A stretch of 64,000 bases of DNA from Flavobacterium sp. 1 (lineage in GTDB: Bacteria; Bacteroidota; Bacteroidia; Flavobacteriales; Flavobacteriaceae), in NCBI RefSeq assembly GCF_002797935.1, contig NZ_PGER01000001.1:2666001-2730000 (forward strand). Reading direction: 5' to 3'. The translations under genes were made by a program, and so were the position numbers. Of this stretch, positions 38,356 to 47,531 are shown in pieces (position 1 is the stretch's first letter; each line of letters opens with the position of its first letter). A model generated the notes under the pieces. That model was not told the DNA's origin. It did not search any database and was given only the letters and a program-made list of their open reading frames with translations.

Positions 38356-39084
38356 ATGAAAAAAGCCCTACTCCTACTCTTGATCCTACCAGCAATCAGC
38401 AACGCACAATTCAAAGACATTTTAAAAAAAGCGACAGATAAAGTAAATGCTGTTACAAACTCGAACAGCGGTTTAGATATTGCCGCTGGATTAAAAGAAG
38501 CGCTGAACAAAGGAGTTACTGAACAAGTTTCCAAACTAACTGCAATGGATGGTTTTTATAAAAATGAAGCGGTAAAAATTCTAATGCCGGAAGAATTAGC
38601 AAAACTGGACAAAACTTTGCGAAAAATGGGTATGTCAAAATTGGCCGATGAAGGAATTCTGTCCATGAACAGAGCTGCCGAAGATGCCGTAAAAGAAGCA
38701 ACGCCAATATTTGTATCAGCTATCAAAAACATGACCATAACCGATGCTAAAGGTATTTTGCTTGGAAATGAAAATGCTGCAACTGTTTATCTGCAGTCGG
38801 CTACTACAACTTCATTATATTCCAAATTCAATCCTGTCGTTCAGCAGTCTATTGGTAAAGTTGGTGCTGATGTGATTTGGGCAAAAATTATAAAGCAATA
38901 CAATACCATACCGTTTGTAACCAAAGTAAACCCTGACCTTACCGATTATGTAACTAAAAAAGCTCTCGATGGTGTTTTTAAAATGATCACTGTTGAAGAA
39001 AAAAACATTAGAACTGACATCAATGCCAGAACATCGAATATTTTAAAGAAAGTATTTTCGCTTCAGGATAAAAAGCAGCAATAG
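38356..39084 (+). CDS. Exported DUF4197-domain protein
   Basis: A 242-residue exported protein. The signal peptide (MKKALLLLLILPAIS, cleavage near NAQ) is followed by the DUF4197 pattern: GLKEALNKGVTEQVSKL, GFYKNEAVKILMPEEL, MNRAAEDAVKEATPIF, MTITDAKGILLGNENAATVYL and YVTKKALDGVFKMI. It is predicted to be largely alpha-helical. The family is widespread in Bacteroidota and Proteobacteria, and its biochemical role is unknown to me. It stands alone. Confidence 0.9.
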   Translation: MKKALLLLLILPAISNAQFKDILKKATDKVNAVTNSNSGLDIAAGLKEALNKGVTEQVSKLTAMDGFYKNEAVKILMPEELAKLDKTLRKMGMSKLADEGILSMNRAAEDAVKEATPIFVSAIKNMTITDAKGILLGNENAATVYLQSATTTSLYSKFNPVVQQSIGKVGADVIWAKIIKQYNTIPFVTKVNPDLTDYVTKKALDGVFKMITVEEKNIRTDINARTSNILKKVFSLQDKKQQ

Positions 39085-39268
39085 AAATCAAGCAGTTAAG
39101 AATCGATAAAAAAATAAGAAAATTAATATGTTAAAATTAAATTTGAAAACTTAACTTTTCAGCAATAACTAATAACAGTTCCTTAACAGCAACACATAAA
39201 CATTATACTGATCTTTGCAATGTAATAAACTGGTTATTTATTATTTTGGTTTTGGTTAGTTATAAAAT

Positions 39269-39299
39269 TGCCTGCATCTATATGGTGCAGGCATTTTTT
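39269..39299 (+). terminator. Orphan intrinsic terminator, possible small RNA end
   Basis: Stem TGCCTGCA with TGCAGGCA followed by six T. It lies 185 bases after the preceding gene, which is far for a simple terminator. A -7-like GATCTTTG at about 39210 would allow a transcript of about 80 bases ending here. Confidence 0.6.
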
Positions 39300-39318
39300 A
39301 TTTAGGTTATTTCTTAAT

Positions 39319-40104
39319 TTACTTAGCTGTATGTATAAAAGACAAAACTGCTGTATTGAAAGCATTAGGCTGCTCTACGTTCACCACATGCCCGCAATTT
39401 TCGATTACAAATAATTGTGAAGATCTATAATGGCTTTCCACTACTTTGCGCACAGCTGGCAGGAACATATAATCTTCTTCACCCATAACATATAGCGTAG
39501 GGATATTTAATTCTACCTGTCGGAACCACTTTAGTACAGGATTTATCTCAGCCGTTAGCTTAAACCATTTTATAAATTCCTTTTGATACAGCTTCTTAGC
39601 TTCTGTAATAAAAAGAGACCGGGATTGCTTATGGCTTTTTTTAGGCATTATCACAAAAGCAAAAAACTTATATAAAACCAAATAAGGCAATACATACTTA
39701 AAAGCATTTCCCAAACGCATTAAAATTTGAGATCTAAAATTCATTTTTAAAATAGCTCCTCCAAGAATCATGCTCTGTACTCTATCGGGATACATTTCTG
39801 CTAATTGCCTAATCAAAATTGTTCCTAATGATATTCCGACAAAATGTGATTTTCCAATTTTCAGATGATCCAAAACTTCAAGTATATCATGGGCTAAAGC
39901 CGAAAAAGTATATTTTTGCTTGAATGCCGTTTTCAAAGTTGTTTTGGATTCTCCATGACCTCTCAAATCCAACAGCAAAATGTTATAGCTTTTTTTGAAA
40001 TCCCTTATTTGTTTAAACCAAATAGACGAGCTTCCTCCGGCACCATGCACAAATGTCACCCATTGCTCGCTATTCTCGTTCTTATATACTGTGTAATTAA
40101 TCAC
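39319..40104 (-). CDS. Alpha/beta hydrolase
   Basis: A 261-residue cytoplasmic hydrolase without signal peptide. The oxyanion-hole motif is FVHGAGGSSSIWFKQI. DLRGHGESKT follows the second strand. The nucleophile elbow reads FVGISLGTILIRQL (catalytic Ser), the acid region is VMGEEDYMFLP and the terminal His lies in IENCGHVVNVEQP. The pattern is that of general esterase/lactonase/haloperoxidase-like enzymes; the substrate is unknown. It is followed on the same strand by the BtuF-like gene upstream, separated by a low-complexity gap. Confidence 0.9.
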   Translation of the reverse strand: MINYTVYKNENSEQWVTFVHGAGGSSSIWFKQIRDFKKSYNILLLDLRGHGESKTTLKTAFKQKYTFSALAHDILEVLDHLKIGKSHFVGISLGTILIRQLAEMYPDRVQSMILGGAILKMNFRSQILMRLGNAFKYVLPYLVLYKFFAFVIMPKKSHKQSRSLFITEAKKLYQKEFIKWFKLTAEINPVLKWFRQVELNIPTLYVMGEEDYMFLPAVRKVVESHYRSSQLFVIENCGHVVNVEQPNAFNTAVLSFIHTAK

Positions 40105-40139
40105 TTATGTTTTTTTTGTTGGGCAAATATAGTTCTTTT

Positions 40140-40212
40140 TTAGACTTTTGGATTGCTGTATTTTTAGATTATTAGATTGTTAGGCTATTGATTTGTTAGA
40201 TTTTTAGACTTT
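40140..40212. repeat. Low-complexity tandem TTAGATT repeats
   Basis: Degenerate copies of TTTTTAGATT/GTTAGG between the hydrolase and BtuF-like genes, similar in style to the repeats at 14435. No ORF. Confidence 0.6.
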
Positions 40213-41007
40213 TTAAATACTATTATGCAAATATTTAAAGTAATCCAAAGCCTTTATTAATCGGCTTCCATACCAAGAAAACATTTCTCCGTCAACCAAA
40301 ATAACTTTAACATTAACGGTGTCTTTCATCATTTCAAATCCATCCTCAGCTTTAAACGGAAACGGTTCTGAAGAGAGCAAAACCAAATCTAAACTTCCAT
40401 TAATATCCATCTTTTCGAGTTCTATTTCGGGATATCTTTCTTGAGAAGCATACTGATTCTGAAAATGATTCAGTTTTAATAACTCATCTATAAAAGTTCC
40501 TGAACCCGCAACCATATAGGGCTTTTTCCAAATAAAATAAGCAGCTTTTTTAACTGGAATATCTTTGATGAAAATTTTAAAATCGCTCAAGGCAAAAGCC
40601 AATTTGTCGTTCCATTTTCGGGCTTCGGTTCTTTTATCAAAAAGCTGACCAAAGTCGGTTATCATTTGAAAATTATCCTCTAAAGTTAAAATATCGGTTA
40701 CCCAAACTGGACAAATCTTCCACAGCTCATCCACTATTTCCTTAGTATTCTCTTCTTTATTACAAATGATAATATCAGGATTCAGTGAACGGATTTTATC
40801 GCAATTCACTTTTTTAGTTCCGCCTACTATTTTCTTGGTAGATTTTAGATGATAAGGATGTACGCAAAATTTGGTAATCCCAACTAGACTTTTTTCCAAA
40901 CCTAAATCATACAGCAATTCGGTTTGGGAAGGTACGAGAGAAACGATTCGCTTAGGAGAAGAATCAAAAGTGTGGATAGTTCCGAGTTGATCTGTAAATT
41001 GTTTCAT
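40213..41007 (-). CDS. BtuF-like substrate-binding-fold protein without signal peptide
   Basis: A 264-residue protein of the helical-backbone metal/cobalamin-binding fold (periplasmic binding protein class III). The ATG at 41007 gives MKQFTDQLGTIHTFDSSPKRIVSLVPSQTELLYDLG, the typical BtuF/FecB start. Later come SLNPDIIICNKEENT, KPYMVAGSGTFIDELLKL and LDVVLLSSEP-like strands. No signal peptide or lipobox is present, and no transporter genes are adjacent. It may therefore act in the cytoplasm or have lost transport function. B12 or a related corrinoid is a possible ligand only by homology. Confidence 0.85.
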   Translation of the reverse strand: MKQFTDQLGTIHTFDSSPKRIVSLVPSQTELLYDLGLEKSLVGITKFCVHPYHLKSTKKIVGGTKKVNCDKIRSLNPDIIICNKEENTKEIVDELWKICPVWVTDILTLEDNFQMITDFGQLFDKRTEARKWNDKLAFALSDFKIFIKDIPVKKAAYFIWKKPYMVAGSGTFIDELLKLNHFQNQYASQERYPEIELEKMDINGSLDLVLLSSEPFPFKAEDGFEMMKDTVNVKVILVDGEMFSWYGSRLIKALDYFKYLHNSI

Positions 41008-41060
41008 TTTGTTTAAAAAATTAAATTGTTTAACACTCAAAGCGGAACAACTTTAAACTT

Positions 41061-41918
41061 TTAAACCTTAAACTTTAAACTAACTATTTCCTCCATTTCC
41101 TGCTGCATTTTCAAAGCCTCAGCTCTTGCAGCATCAGCAAAATCTGTTCCGTTGGAAGCATAAATAATAGCGCGGGAAGAATTAATCAGTAATCCAACAT
41201 TGTCATTCATTCCGTATTTGCACACTTCAGAAAGACTTCCGCCTTGAGCGCCAACACCTGGCACCAGCAAGAAACTATCAGGAACAATTTTTCGAACTTC
41301 GGTAAAATATTCGGCTTTGGTAGCGCCAATCACATACATTAGATTTTCAGAATTCTTCCAAGTTTTGGATGTTTCCAATACCTGTTTGTACAACTCTTTA
41401 GCTCCGCTCCGTTCGGCTTCGCCTCGGGTGCCATTTACCTGCAAAGTCTGGAAATCAAAAGCACCTTCATTAGATGTCAAGGCCAGCATTATGGTATGCT
41501 TGTTTTCGAATGCAAGAAAAGGCTCTACTGAATCTTTTCCCATATAAGGAGCAACAGTAACACTGTCAAAATTTAAATCCTCAAAAAAAGCTTTAGCATA
41601 CATTGATGAAGTATTCCCAATATCTCCTCTTTTGGCATCGGCGATAGTGAAAATTTCCGGATGCTTCTCATTGATGTAATTAATGGTCTTTTGCAATGAA
41701 ATCCACCCTTTGATTCCGTAAGCTTCAAAGAATGCAATATTAGGCTTATAAGCAATCGCAAGATCATGAGTCGCATCAATGATTGCCTTATTAAACTCAA
41801 AAATTGGGTCTTCGGATTCTAATAAATGTTGTGGAATTTTATTCAAATCTACATCTAAACCTACGCATAGAAATGATTTTTTAATTTTAATCTGCTCGCA
41901 AAGCTGTTGTGTTGTCAT
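41061..41918 (-). CDS. pyrF: Orotidine 5'-phosphate decarboxylase, type 2
   Basis: A 285-residue cytoplasmic enzyme that decarboxylates OMP to UMP. The start [24 protein letters not shown] is typical. The catalytic Lys/Asp motif is [14 protein letters not shown], followed by [11 protein letters not shown] and the phosphate-binding [19 protein letters not shown] ends the barrel. Residues about 161-172 ([14 protein letters not shown]) look like an 11-residue insertion encoded by a GC-rich block not expected in the family; it sits in a surface loop and keeps the frame. A -7 box lies just upstream. Confidence 0.93.
   Translation of the reverse strand: MTTQQLCEQIKIKKSFLCVGLDVDLNKIPQHLLESEDPIFEFNKAIIDATHDLAIAYKPNIAFFEAYGIKGWISLQKTINYINEKHPEIFTIADAKRGDIGNTSSMYAKAFFEDLNFDSVTVAPYMGKDSVEPFLAFENKHTIMLALTSNEGAFDFQTLQVNGTRGEAERSGAKELYKQVLETSKTWKNSENLMYVIGATKAEYFTEVRKIVPDSFLLVPGVGAQGGSLSEVCKYGMNDNVGLLINSSRAIIYASNGTDFADAARAEALKMQQEMEEIVSLKFKV
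41401..41432. repeat. GC-rich insert inside pyrF
   Basis: A 32-base GC-rich island (GGCGAAGCC and CCGAACGG palindromic words on the coding strand) in an otherwise AT-rich gene. It encodes [11 protein letters not shown] in frame. It resembles, but does not match, the elements in icmF. Confidence 0.65.
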
Positions 41919-41937
41919 GTCAAATTTAGTTCTGGGG

Positions 41938-41945
41938 CAAATTTA
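41938..41945 (-). promoter_or_regulatory. -7 box of pyrF
   Basis: TAAATTTG on the reverse strand, 19 bases before the ATG, a perfect TAnnTTTG. A second TAAATTTG at 41928-41921 is closer to the start and is less plausible. Confidence 0.55.
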
Positions 41946-42022
41946 CAAAGTTGAATCTAAAAAACTTGAAATTTTACAACATTCATAAGCAATTGTGTAA
42001 GAAGCTTAAAGTTAAACTGACA

Positions 42023-42030
42023 TAAATTTG
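42023..42030 (+). promoter_or_regulatory. -7 box upstream of the CsbD-like gene
   Basis: TAAATTTG, perfect TAnnTTTG, 68 bases before the start codon. No good -33 box at standard spacing was found. Confidence 0.5.
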
Positions 42031-42098
42031 TAATCAACATCATGGGGATGATTCTATAAACTAATAAAAATAGATTATCAATTTTAAAAGAAAACATT

Positions 42099-42284
42099 AT
42101 GAACACTACAGAAATCAAGGGAAATTGGAATGAAATAAAAGGAAAACTAAAGCAAAAGTATGCTGATCTAACCGATGACGATTTATTGTATGAAGAAGGA
42201 AAAGAAGATGAACTGTATGGTAAAATTCAAAAAAGAATTGGCAAATCAAAGGATGAAATTACAAAATGGATTGCAGATTTGTAA
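42099..42284 (+). CDS. CsbD-family stress protein
   Basis: A 61-residue acidic, helical protein of the CsbD family ([19 protein letters not shown], then [18 protein letters not shown]). In other bacteria members are induced by general stress, but no biochemical function is established. It heads the cluster of stress and envelope genes running to 50268, with 116 bases before the permease gene. Confidence 0.92.
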   Translation: MNTTEIKGNWNEIKGKLKQKYADLTDDDLLYEEGKEDELYGKIQKRIGKSKDEITKWIADL

Positions 42285-42400
42285 TTAACCCATACTGCTA
42301 ACAAAACTGAACTGTCTATATTTTTTTACTAATTTCTATTTTTTTAGGGGTTATTAATTTTCTATAGGCAGTTCTTTATGCTAAAAAAACACTTATTATT

Positions 42401-43525
42401 ATGAGCGAAACAACTAAAAAAAATCATATTGCATTGGATTTATTGGCCTTCGTTTTACTTTCATTTATAGCTTATATACTACAGGATTTCTTAATACCCT
42501 TGCTTTTCGCCATCATTCTCAGTGTTTTAATTTATCCGATAGTACACTATTTTGAATCCAAATTATACTTTAACCGTATAGTTTCGATTACTATTGCCAT
42601 AACCTTTTTTGTTATTATGGCATTTGCTGTTTTTACCTTGATGGGTTTTCAGTTTCAGGAAATAGTGGGTAAAAGTGATACCTATTACGAACAGATTGAA
42701 AAAAAAATAAATCCTATTCTGGTACAAACCGAAAAATCAACTGGGATTGACCGAAAAGACGTTTTAAATGATGAGCAGTTAGAAATTAAGGAAATAGCAA
42801 AACAAAATTCAACTGGAATTATGGATTTCATTGCTACATCGGGAAGCATTTTGGGTGATTTTATTTTAACGCCTTTGTATATGTTTCTGTTTTTGTTATA
42901 TCGGAATTTTTTGGTCAGTTTTATATACAAAGCCACTGCAAAATCGTGCAGCAGAACAAAAATAAGAAACATTCTAAGTGACTTTTATAAAGTACAGCAA
43001 AATTATCTCTTAGGGTTATTGATTGTCATGAGTATCGTAGGAGTTCTTAACAGCTTGGGATTGCTTCTTTTAGGGATTGAACATGCTTTTTTCTTTGGAT
43101 TCTTAGCTTCTTTACTGCTTCTTATACCTTATATTGGTATCTTAATTGGTTCACTTCTGCCAGCGCTAATCGCTTTGGCAACAAAAGATTCTTATTGGTA
43201 TTCTATTGGAGTAATAGGTATATTTGGTTTTATACAATTTTTAGAAGGAAATTTTATAACTCCAAAAATTACAGGTTCTAAAGTTTCATTAAATGTTTTT
43301 GCTTCAATTTTGTCCCTTATTTTATTCTCGATGTTATGGGGAATTCCAGGAATGATTTTGGCTTTGCCTCTTACGGCTTCACTAAAAGTAATCTTTGACA
43401 ACTCTGAAAAACTGAAACCAATAGGTTTTTTATTAGGTGGTGTTCAAGAAAAATATTTTAGTAACAAAGCAAAAAACAGGCTGAAAATCTGGAAAAAAAT
43501 CAGAGCCAAAAACCTCAAAAAATAA
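42401..43525 (+). CDS. AI-2E-family transporter (PerM/YhhT-like permease)
   Basis: A 374-residue polytopic membrane protein of the AI-2E exporter family, with about eight hydrophobic segments: a pair at residues 10-55, one at 60-85, one at 150-170 and the remainder after 205. The typical region after residue 205 reads FFFGFLASLLLLIPYIGILIG in two parts, then GIFGFIQFLEGNFITPKI and LWGIPGMILALP, which are family signatures. Substrate unknown; despite the name, most members do not carry AI-2. The C terminus is basic. Confidence 0.9.
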   Translation: MSETTKKNHIALDLLAFVLLSFIAYILQDFLIPLLFAIILSVLIYPIVHYFESKLYFNRIVSITIAITFFVIMAFAVFTLMGFQFQEIVGKSDTYYEQIEKKINPILVQTEKSTGIDRKDVLNDEQLEIKEIAKQNSTGIMDFIATSGSILGDFILTPLYMFLFLLYRNFLVSFIYKATAKSCSRTKIRNILSDFYKVQQNYLLGLLIVMSIVGVLNSLGLLLLGIEHAFFFGFLASLLLLIPYIGILIGSLLPALIALATKDSYWYSIGVIGIFGFIQFLEGNFITPKITGSKVSLNVFASILSLILFSMLWGIPGMILALPLTASLKVIFDNSEKLKPIGFLLGGVQEKYFSNKAKNRLKIWKKIRAKNLKK

Positions 43526-43648
43526 CTTTTTCAGTACCTTTTTATAATTTCAAAAACCAATTTGCGTTTAAGAATAAAAAAAGTAATCAATAAACAAATA
43601 CTATTTGGTAATATTTTTACTTACTTTAGTAACTAAATAATTTTGAAT

Positions 43649-44215
43649 ATGAGAATTTTTATTAAATTTGATTTCAACAATACCTGTAAAAAAATTCTTG
43701 AAGAAAAATTGGATGAATGCCAAATTAAATATAGAATTTTGGGTTTTGGCGAAGTTGAATTTCTGGAAAAAATATCAAGCGAAAAAATGGATCTGTTCAG
43801 CAGATCACTGGACAGATATGGCATAGAGATAGTTGAAAATCAAAAAACAATTTTAATACAAAAAATTAAAGACGCAATAGTTGATATGGTTTTTAATGAA
43901 GACACTAGCGTAAATGTAAAAAGTTCAGTGTATTTATCAGAGAAACTAAATCATTCTTATGGTTATTTATCCAATATTTTTTCTGAAGTAACCTATACTT
44001 CTATTGAAAATTTTATCATTATTCAAAAGATAGAATATACAAAACAATTAATAATCAACAGTCAGCTTTCACTTACCGAAATAGCTTTTAAACTAAATTA
44101 TTCCAGTGTTGCACATTTAAGTTCACAGTTTAAAAACACAACTGGTATAACTCCTTCAGCCTTTCAAAGAATTATAAATAAACGAAGGGAAATTGCCTCT
44201 AAAAATAAAAACTAA
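43649..44215 (+). CDS. Short AraC-type transcriptional regulator
   Basis: A 188-residue regulator. The ATG at 43649 is chosen over a TTG six bases upstream. The N-terminal 75 residues are a small alpha/beta domain (FGEVEFLEKISSEKMDLF); the C-terminal 100 residues are an AraC HTH (VYLSEKLNHSYGYLSNIF, then LTEIAFKLNYSSVAHLSSQF). It lacks the usual cupin sensor, so it probably responds to a partner. It lies 5 bases before the response-regulator gene, in an operon with it and the sensor kinase. Confidence 0.88.
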   Translation: MRIFIKFDFNNTCKKILEEKLDECQIKYRILGFGEVEFLEKISSEKMDLFSRSLDRYGIEIVENQKTILIQKIKDAIVDMVFNEDTSVNVKSSVYLSEKLNHSYGYLSNIFSEVTYTSIENFIIIQKIEYTKQLIINSQLSLTEIAFKLNYSSVAHLSSQFKNTTGITPSAFQRIINKRREIASKNKN

Positions 44216-44220
44216 AAAAC

Positions 44221-44667
44221 ATGCAGCACGATTCTATACTTATAACACTAGCGGATGATGATGAAGACGATAGATTATTTTTTATCGATGCTTTTGAAGA
44301 ATTAAAAATCAATACCATTGTCAATACAGTAAACAACGGAAGAGAATTATTGATTTTTTTAAATCATCCTGACACAATTTTGCCAAGCATCATATTTTTA
44401 GATTTAAATATGCCTATTTTAAATGGAATTGAATGTTTGAAGGAAATAAAATTAAATGACCAATTTAAAGAAATTGTTGTAGCCATATATTCTACTTCAT
44501 CATCCGATCAGGATATTGAAGATACATTTGTTTTGGGCGCAAATATTTATATTAAAAAACCGAGCAATTTTGACAGTTTGAAAAAAATATTGGCAGAAAT
44601 TGTTACTATTAATTGGCAATATCACACTAGTGGCTTAAATAAAGATAACTTTTTGCTTAAATTATAA
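44221..44667 (+). CDS. Single-domain response regulator
   Basis: A 148-residue CheY-like receiver of the Rcp1 type with no output domain. Acidic pocket ADDDEDDRLF, phosphoacceptor Asp in IIFLDLNMPILNG, Ser/Thr in AIYSTSSSDQD and Lys in IYIKKPSNF are all visible. It is the probable partner of the PAS kinase whose gene begins 14 bases downstream. Confidence 0.93.
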   Translation: MQHDSILITLADDDEDDRLFFIDAFEELKINTIVNTVNNGRELLIFLNHPDTILPSIIFLDLNMPILNGIECLKEIKLNDQFKEIVVAIYSTSSSDQDIEDTFVLGANIYIKKPSNFDSLKKILAEIVTINWQYHTSGLNKDNFLLKL

Positions 44668-44681
44668 TCCACTTATAATTT

Positions 44682-46883
44682 ATGAAATATTATAAACATC
44701 AATCATCGATTTATCATAAAATTATTTTTACGGTCAGTTTGTTTATATTGTTTTTCATAAGTGTAATTACTATAAAACATATAAACAACATTTCCAATTC
44801 CACAAAACTGCTCATGCACACGTATGAAGTAAATTTAGAATTGGAGCATTTATTTTCCAGTATAAAAGATTCTGAAAACAGCATAAGAGGTTATATAATC
44901 TCAAAAGACAATCTTTATCTCGTACTTTACCGAAACGATATAAAGAACATAAACAATTCATTTTCGATTCTTAAAAAACTAACCAAAAACAACACAGAAC
45001 AGCAAAAAAATTTAGAATCATTATATAGAATAATCAACAAAAGATATGAATATATAGCCCATTCTAATCTAAACAAGAATGTTGATTTCTCAAAAAACTA
45101 TGATTTTAAAAAAATTTTTAGAGAAAGCAGCAAGCTTTTAATAGACATCCGAATCAAATTGAACGATATGGTTCATAATGAGAAATCTAATCTAAGCCTG
45201 CAGAATTCGATATATGACAAGCAAATCTATTTTACACCGATTATAACATTAGGCATATTATTTATAACACTTTTACTGGTGATTTTTACCTATTATCAAT
45301 CTACAAAAGATATTCACAAACTTCAATCTGCAAATCTCAAATTAAGCAAATCCCAGTTTTTAAGCTATCAGGCAGAAATTTTGTCTGAATTTGGCACTTG
45401 GGAGTGGAATTTAAATAATAATAAAATAATTTATTCGGATAATTTATATCGAATATTAGGCTATGAACCTCAGTCTTTTGAAACTAACCAACAGAACATC
45501 CTGAAATTTGTACATCCTGAAGATGTTCTAATTGTAAATGATTTGTTTGAAAGAATTGTAAAAGAAGAAGATTTGCCTCATGTTACCTACAGAATTATTA
45601 AACCTGATGGGGAAACCCGCATTGTTAGAACCGTTGGGAAATTATTTGAAGATAATCTGGGCAGTAAAACAGTTCTAGGCGTAACAGGAGATGTTACTGA
45701 TGAGCATAATAAAAATGAATTATTGATAAGCAATTATGAAGATTTAATCAAAGTAAACAGTCAGTTAAAAATATTTGAAGAGTCAAGCAAACAAGCTGAA
45801 ATTATTGGAAAATACGGCAGCTGGATTCTAAATTTGAACACGTCAGAAATCACCTATTCAGACAACAGATACAGACTGTTAGGACATGAACCCCAAGAGT
45901 TTAAAGCAACTATGGAAAATTTATTTGGACATGTCCATCCAGAAGACAAAATGGATGTTGACAAAGCATTTAAAAAAGCTTTAACCACAAAAGAACTGCC
46001 ATCCATAAACTACCGAGTAATCACTAAAAGCGGGAAAATCAGGCATTTTAGAACTATTGCAAAATCGTTTACTGATTTGAGAGGCATACAAAGCATGATG
46101 GGAACCACTCAGGATGTTACCGAAGATTACAATAAAAGCCTGCAGTTAAAGCAGCGTAACAAAGAACTAGAAAAACATGTCAAAGAACTGGATGAATTTA
46201 ATCAGGTAGCCAGTCACGATTTACAAGAGCCTTTACGAAAAATTCAAACCTTTATTTCGCGTATTAACGAAAAAGAAAACCTGACTGATATTGGTAAAGA
46301 ATATTTATCAAGAATGGATATAGCTTCCAATAGGATGCGCGTATTAATTGACGATCTGCTGCAATATTCTAAAGCCAACAGATCTGAAAAAAACTTTGTA
46401 AAAACGGATTTAAACGAAACATTAACCGACAGTTTAGCTGAATTATCCCAAATCATTGAAGATAAAAAAGCAACAATCAATTATGCGGAACTGCCTACAA
46501 TTAACGCTATTCCTTTTCAAATGCAGCAGCTTTTCTCCAATCTGTTAAGTAACTCATTGAAATATTCAAAGACTTATGTAACACCAATAATTACTATTGA
46601 CTGCACTGAAATTACTGCAAAAAAGGAAGAAATTTTAAACGATAACAGTTCAAAAAAATATTATAAAATAAACTTCACTGACAACGGAATAGGTTTTGAA
46701 CAAGAACAGTCAAAAAAAATATTCCTGCTTTTTAACCGTCTTCACGGCAAGGCTGAATATCATGGAACTGGTGTAGGACTGGCTATTTGCGAAAAAATAG
46801 CAGAAAACCACAAAGGTTATATTTTTGCCAGCAGTAAGCTTAATGAAGGTGCTGCATTTACTGTTTACTTTCCTGTTCCATAA
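44682..46883 (+). CDS. PAS-domain sensor histidine kinase
   Basis: A 733-residue membrane-bound kinase. A transmembrane helix (about 12-32) is followed by an extracytoplasmic CHASE3-like domain (about 35-175, SIRGYIIS), a second transmembrane helix (about 185-207), then two PAS/PAC domains (about 235-345 and 370-480; FGTWEWNLNNNKIIYSDN and YGSWILNLNTSEITYSDN). A HisKA domain has VASHDLQEPLRKIQ (His about 512) and the HATPase domain has N box FSNLLSNSLKYS, G1 DNGIGF (about 667) and G2 GTGVGLAIC. It probably phosphorylates the adjacent receiver protein. Confidence 0.95.
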   Translation: MKYYKHQSSIYHKIIFTVSLFILFFISVITIKHINNISNSTKLLMHTYEVNLELEHLFSSIKDSENSIRGYIISKDNLYLVLYRNDIKNINNSFSILKKLTKNNTEQQKNLESLYRIINKRYEYIAHSNLNKNVDFSKNYDFKKIFRESSKLLIDIRIKLNDMVHNEKSNLSLQNSIYDKQIYFTPIITLGILFITLLLVIFTYYQSTKDIHKLQSANLKLSKSQFLSYQAEILSEFGTWEWNLNNNKIIYSDNLYRILGYEPQSFETNQQNILKFVHPEDVLIVNDLFERIVKEEDLPHVTYRIIKPDGETRIVRTVGKLFEDNLGSKTVLGVTGDVTDEHNKNELLISNYEDLIKVNSQLKIFEESSKQAEIIGKYGSWILNLNTSEITYSDNRYRLLGHEPQEFKATMENLFGHVHPEDKMDVDKAFKKALTTKELPSINYRVITKSGKIRHFRTIAKSFTDLRGIQSMMGTTQDVTEDYNKSLQLKQRNKELEKHVKELDEFNQVASHDLQEPLRKIQTFISRINEKENLTDIGKEYLSRMDIASNRMRVLIDDLLQYSKANRSEKNFVKTDLNETLTDSLAELSQIIEDKKATINYAELPTINAIPFQMQQLFSNLLSNSLKYSKTYVTPIITIDCTEITAKKEEILNDNSSKKYYKINFTDNGIGFEQEQSKKIFLLFNRLHGKAEYHGTGVGLAICEKIAENHKGYIFASSKLNEGAAFTVYFPVP

Positions 46884-46977
46884 GCAGTTTTTTTATATGG
46901 AAATAATATAAAGCTGAATATAAATTATATAATTTTTTTAACCCGTTCATCCAGAACTTTGTAACAAAACAAGGGCG

Positions 46978-47529
46978 ATGAATAAGCTGCTTAATCCACC
47001 ACACCTACTCTACTCTCTATACTTTCCTCTTACAGTCATTTGTACACTGTCCTGCACCCAGCAAGAAAAAGAATATACCGATTCTTTTTATAAAATGGAA
47101 TATACCAAAGAAGATTCTACAATCGATTTTAATACAGTTGACTGCTTAAATGAATCAAATCAAAAAGCAATAGAACTTTCCAGCATTTCATTAAGATTAA
47201 CCAAAGATTTAAAAACACTTCATCTGCTTTTGAAAATAAAGAGAGATAACAAAATGATTAATTCTGACTTTAATAAACTGACCAAAAAGAATTTAATAAT
47301 TATTCCAAAACTTATTTATCATCTAGGTATAAATGATGATTCTATAGTTAAGGAAAAACCCGAGCTGTATGTTCTAAAAAAATTAGAAACTGAAATCATT
47401 AATCAAATCTCATCATTAGACAGTATCGAAAAAAACACCCAAAATACAGATTTTAAATTATTTGCAATACACTCAAGGGAAATATTAAAAGACAATAATG
47501 ATGCATTAAAAACACTTTTAAGCAAATAA
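46978..47529 (+). CDS. Hypothetical lipoprotein, helical
   Basis: A 183-residue protein with an N-terminal hydrophobic segment ending in LSC (Cys about residue 26), a plausible lipobox. The mature part is Lys/Asp/Asn-rich and helical (SSISLRLTKDLKTLHLLLKIKR), with no catalytic motif. It is separated from the YihY/BrkB gene by 2 bases, so they are co-transcribed. The function is unknown. Confidence 0.75.
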   Translation: MNKLLNPPHLLYSLYFPLTVICTLSCTQQEKEYTDSFYKMEYTKEDSTIDFNTVDCLNESNQKAIELSSISLRLTKDLKTLHLLLKIKRDNKMINSDFNKLTKKNLIIIPKLIYHLGINDDSIVKEKPELYVLKKLETEIINQISSLDSIEKNTQNTDFKLFAIHSREILKDNNDALKTLLSK

Positions 47530-47531
47530 AA

